In this document: positions 5,533 to 7,102 of the stretch, piece by piece
Numbering within the stretch: position 1 is the stretch's first letter
Layout: every line of letters begins with the position of its first letter
Assembly (NCBI GenBank): GCA_024279075.1
Contig: JAJRRX010000252.1
Coordinates: forward strand, 1-7,102
DNA from: Alphaproteobacteria bacterium
GTDB taxonomy: Bacteria; Pseudomonadota; Alphaproteobacteria; Rhodobacterales; Rhodobacteraceae
DNA length: 7,102 nucleotides
Direction of reading: 5' to 3'
The notes under the pieces: generated by a model
The model's database searches: none
Told to the model about the DNA's origin: nothing
What the model saw: the letters and a program-made list of their open reading frames with translations, nothing else
Made by a program: the position numbers and the translations under genes

Positions 5533-6281
5533 ATGGCAAAGTCCGCCGAAACACCGTTGGGCTTTGCCCAGAAAACGCCTTAAACGCTGTGTTAAACGCG
5601 CTTAGCGAGCCATAACCGACCGCCATCGCCACCTCGGTTACACGGGCATCTTCTGCCAGCATTTCCATCGCCCTGATCATCCGCATTTTGCGCTGCACCT
5701 GCCGCCATGTCATCCCGGTTTCCTCAGAAAACCGCCGCGCAAGCGTGCGCTCGGAAACATGTGCGGCGCGCGCCACCTCTTCAAAAGCCAGCTCCATATC
5801 TAGACGCGCTTGGGTAAACGCCAGCGCGCGCTTTAGGGTGTCGGATCTCCCGCTAGGTATCCACGTATTGCACGGCGTTTTCGCCAATTTTTGCGTTAGC
5901 GTTGCAAGGGCGCTAAACATTTGCCATGCCAGCGGCTCATGTATGTCGGCCTCTGGCCCCCAAGCACGGCAAGCAAGGATCATTTCTCGGGCCAATGGCG
6001 TCATATCAAATACACTGCACGCGGCTTGCGGCGGCGGGATTTCCCCCAGCTTAAAAAGCACCGAGCAACAGGTGATCGGTGCTTTAAAACTGATGCCAAT
6101 CTGAGTGTTTGCGGCCAACCACGCGGCACGGGACGGTGGTAAAACCCACGTCTTTCCACCTGTTTCCAAGCGCATGCTGCCTTTGGCGGCATAGAGCAAG
6201 TAGTGCCGGTCAAAGCTGATGGTTTTGGCCAGTTCCGGCTCAAAAAACCTTGTAAAAACAAAAGGCGCGGTGGTCGCTCAT
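5531..6281 (-). CDS. AraC-family transcriptional regulator with an apparent frameshift near its start
   Basis: The open part (5531-6199, 222 codons from a TTG) has a cupin-like sensing domain (YAAKGSMRLE, TWVLPPSRAAWLAA) and, in its last 90 residues, the two HTH motifs of AraC proteins: ELAFEEVARAAHVSERTLAR and VTEVAMAVGYGSLSAFNTAF, ending in GQSPTVFRRTLP. That start would cut into the cupin domain. Upstream, in the same frame to a stop at 6278-6280, the sequence still reads as protein (FEPELAKTISFDRHY) but has no ATG, GTG or TTG. An ATG at 6281 with AGGA seven bases before it gives MSDHRAFCFYKVF and then TGA. Skipping one T of the T6 run (6247-6242) joins both into an intact 249-residue protein. 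It follows the ABM gene by 27 bases and may regulate that pathway; its ligand is unknown. The gene is either inactive, misread in sequencing, or uses +1 frameshifting. Confidence 0.8.
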
Positions 6282-6308
6282 GGGCACATCCTAAGGGTGG
6301 GTGCGCGT

Positions 6309-6599
6309 TCAGGCAAGCGCTGCCTCAAAGGTGCGACTACGGGGCGGGGCCAGCATCAGCGGGCCAAGCGCCGCCCCCACGCGGGCAAAGCCAGCACTGG
6401 CTTTGTAGGCATCAAACGCCGCCAAATCCCGCCATTCTTCCACCAGCACCCAGCCGGTTTTTGACCCCGCCACCCGCAGGGTTTTGAAGCCAAGGCAGCC
6501 CGCAAACGCCCGCGCCGCCGCGCAATCTTGCGCCAAGACCTCAAGTACCGTGGCCTGATGCGCCACTGCAATTTCGAATTCAACAATCGCGATGATCAT
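6309..6599 (-). CDS. ABM-domain protein (putative quinol monooxygenase, YgiN-like)
   Basis: A 96-residue single-domain protein of the antibiotic biosynthesis monooxygenase (ABM) fold, a dimeric alpha/beta barrel. It begins MIIAIVEFEI, has a helix rich in alanine (LEVLAQDCAAARAFAGCLG), then the strand block GWVLVEEWRDLAAFDAYKAS (about 48-67), whose EEWRDxxAFDAY is typical of the family, and a tail FARVGAALGPLM. Members oxidise quinols or polyketide intermediates without cofactor, or detoxify reactive small molecules; the substrate here is unknown. ATG at 6599 is preferred over GTG at 6605 because GGAGG lies five bases upstream of the ATG and runs into the GTG. The start lies inside the methyltransferase reading frame (about 20 bases overlap), so the two were probably translationally coupled before the upstream gene was broken. 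Confidence 0.88.
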   Translation of the reverse strand: MIIAIVEFEIAVAHQATVLEVLAQDCAAARAFAGCLGFKTLRVAGSKTGWVLVEEWRDLAAFDAYKASAGFARVGAALGPLMLAPPRSRTFEAALA

Positions 6600-6997
6600 G
6601 GCCACCTCCTATTTTGGTAATATACCCCATACTGGTGCGGCTCGGCGAACCAACTCTAAAGCCTTTTGCCGCCACGCTTTTAAAGCCCGCTGCCGCAAGT
6701 AGCCCACACATTTCGTCAGCCCGAAACGCCTTACTGCGCCAGATCATCCGAATAAGTGCTGTGCACCAATGGGGCTTGCTGGCCACAAGTAGTAGCACCC
6801 CGCCCGGCCGCAGCGCGCGGCGCAAAACGCGCAGCGCTGCTAGTGGGTCGGGGCAATGCTCGATCACATGGGCGCAGAGGATAATATCAAAGGCTTGTCG
6901 GGTCTTGAATGACTCAATTTCGCCGGTGATGCAGGTCACTTCCATATCAAGTCTGCGCCGCGCTTCTGACCTGCGCCCCAAGTATCCTCCAGCCTGA
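6580..6997 (-). pseudogene. Class I SAM-dependent methyltransferase, 5' end removed by IS insertion
   Basis: What remains is the C-terminal part, about 138 codons, of a Rossmann-type methyltransferase. Visible landmarks: the strand FDIILCAHVIEHCPDP, equivalent to motif II with the VIEH signature of UbiG/UbiE-like enzymes; LRPGGVLLLVASKP, motif III; and AAAGFKSVAAKGF near the end. The SAM-binding GxGxG loop (motif I) and the first acidic residue should lie about 20 codons further upstream, but there the sequence is the end of an IS3-type element, so the catalytic core is incomplete. The frame stays open through the junction into the IS (TTG at 7065), giving an artificial fusion unlikely to work. 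The gene overlaps the ABM gene. The methyl acceptor cannot be told; partnership with the ABM enzyme suggests a small aromatic or quinone-like compound (inference only). Confidence 0.8.
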
Positions 6998-7102
6998 TGT
7001 AGAGTCCTTGGGGTTAAATTGATGGCGTTATGCGGCCAGTTTGTCCATTGTTTTCTTCTCTGCAAATTCCATGGGTGTGAGGTTTCCGAGTGCTGAATGC
7101 GG
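6998..7102 (-). mobile_element. IS3-family insertion sequence, right end (continues beyond window)
   Basis: The element end is placed at 6998, where the plus strand begins TGTAGAGTCCTTGGGG. IS3-family ends carry terminal TG/CA dinucleotides, and this point coincides with the loss of the methyltransferase's N-terminus and lies 30 bases after the transposase stop, the usual spacing. The other end and the 3-4 bp target duplication (expected to copy TGA or CTGA, ending at 6997) lie outside the window, so the exact boundary is inferred from one side only. Confidence 0.78.
7028..7102 (-). CDS. IS3-family transposase OrfB, last 24 codons
   Basis: The minus strand reads HSALGNLTPMEF followed by AEKKTMDKLAA and TAA (7030-7028). 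The HSaLGnlTPmeF block is the conserved C-terminal end of IS3-family OrfB transposases (rve/DDE integrase domain), where R-x-HSxLGxxTPxxF follows the catalytic glutamate helix. The DDE residues themselves lie outside the window. The subgroup cannot be fixed from this fragment. The frame differs from that of the longer open frame starting at 7065, which is not a real gene. Confidence 0.82.
   Translation of the reverse strand, partial: PHSALGNLTPMEFAEKKTMDKLAA

Noticed and set aside
6580..7065. Continuous open frame of 161 codons from a TTG at 7065
   Set aside because: It is an accidental fusion of IS end sequence (other frame than the transposase) with the methyltransferase remnant; there is no ribosome site and motif I is absent.
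1..7102. Search for CRISPR arrays, tRNA and rRNA genes
   Set aside because: No regularly spaced repeats, no tRNA cloverleaf with a GTTC-type T arm in context, and no conserved rRNA sequence was seen by eye.

Overview
The window looks like a piece of an alphaproteobacterial chromosome, most probably from the Rhodobacteraceae (Rhodobacter/Roseobacter lineage). The strongest marker is the divergent arrangement ilvE <- -> petP-petR (branched-chain aminotransferase, MarR-type PetP, OmpR-type PetR). A DUF1127 small protein, cysteine-rich periplasmic proteins and a moderately GC-rich composition fit the same group. This assignment is inferred from gene content alone.

Layout. Positions 1-1748 (minus strand) hold four genes read towards the left edge: a lipoprotein, two small cysteine-motif exported proteins that look like paralogues, and the first 100 codons of a nucleoside hydrolase. 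Positions 1749-1817 are an AT-rich divergent promoter region with an imperfect palindrome. Positions 1818-2554 (plus) carry a DUF2975 membrane protein and an overlapping small Xre/Cro regulator, ended by a perfect 48-bp palindrome that probably works as a two-way terminator facing ilvE (2676-3545, minus). Positions 3546-3683 are the ilvE/petP divergent promoter region, with two inverted repeats. Positions 3684-4888 hold petP and petR, overlapping by four bases, with no histidine kinase beside them.

Positions 4889-5262 have no gene but hold a second loop-less perfect palindrome (32 bp, four CTAG tetramers), a CTCCTCCC anti-Shine-Dalgarno-like motif and a chain of mutually exclusive stems leading to a DUF1127 gene (5263-5481), which ends in a textbook UUCG terminator. 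Positions 5531-6599 (minus) hold an ABM-type small monooxygenase followed by an AraC regulator whose reading frame is broken at a T6 run. Further upstream lies the 3' part of a SAM-dependent methyltransferase gene (6580-6997), cut at 6998 by the end of an IS3-family insertion sequence that runs off the right edge.

How parts work together. The DUF2975-Xre pair is a compact membrane-protein/regulator module with a possible operator on its own promoter. PetP and PetR are known from Rhodobacter as a regulatory pair needed for respiratory and photosynthetic growth, and they share a compact regulatory region with ilvE. The methyltransferase, ABM and AraC genes form one minus-strand run that was beheaded by the IS. 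The least-explained material is the 5000-5260 non-coding stretch and the AraC frameshift.
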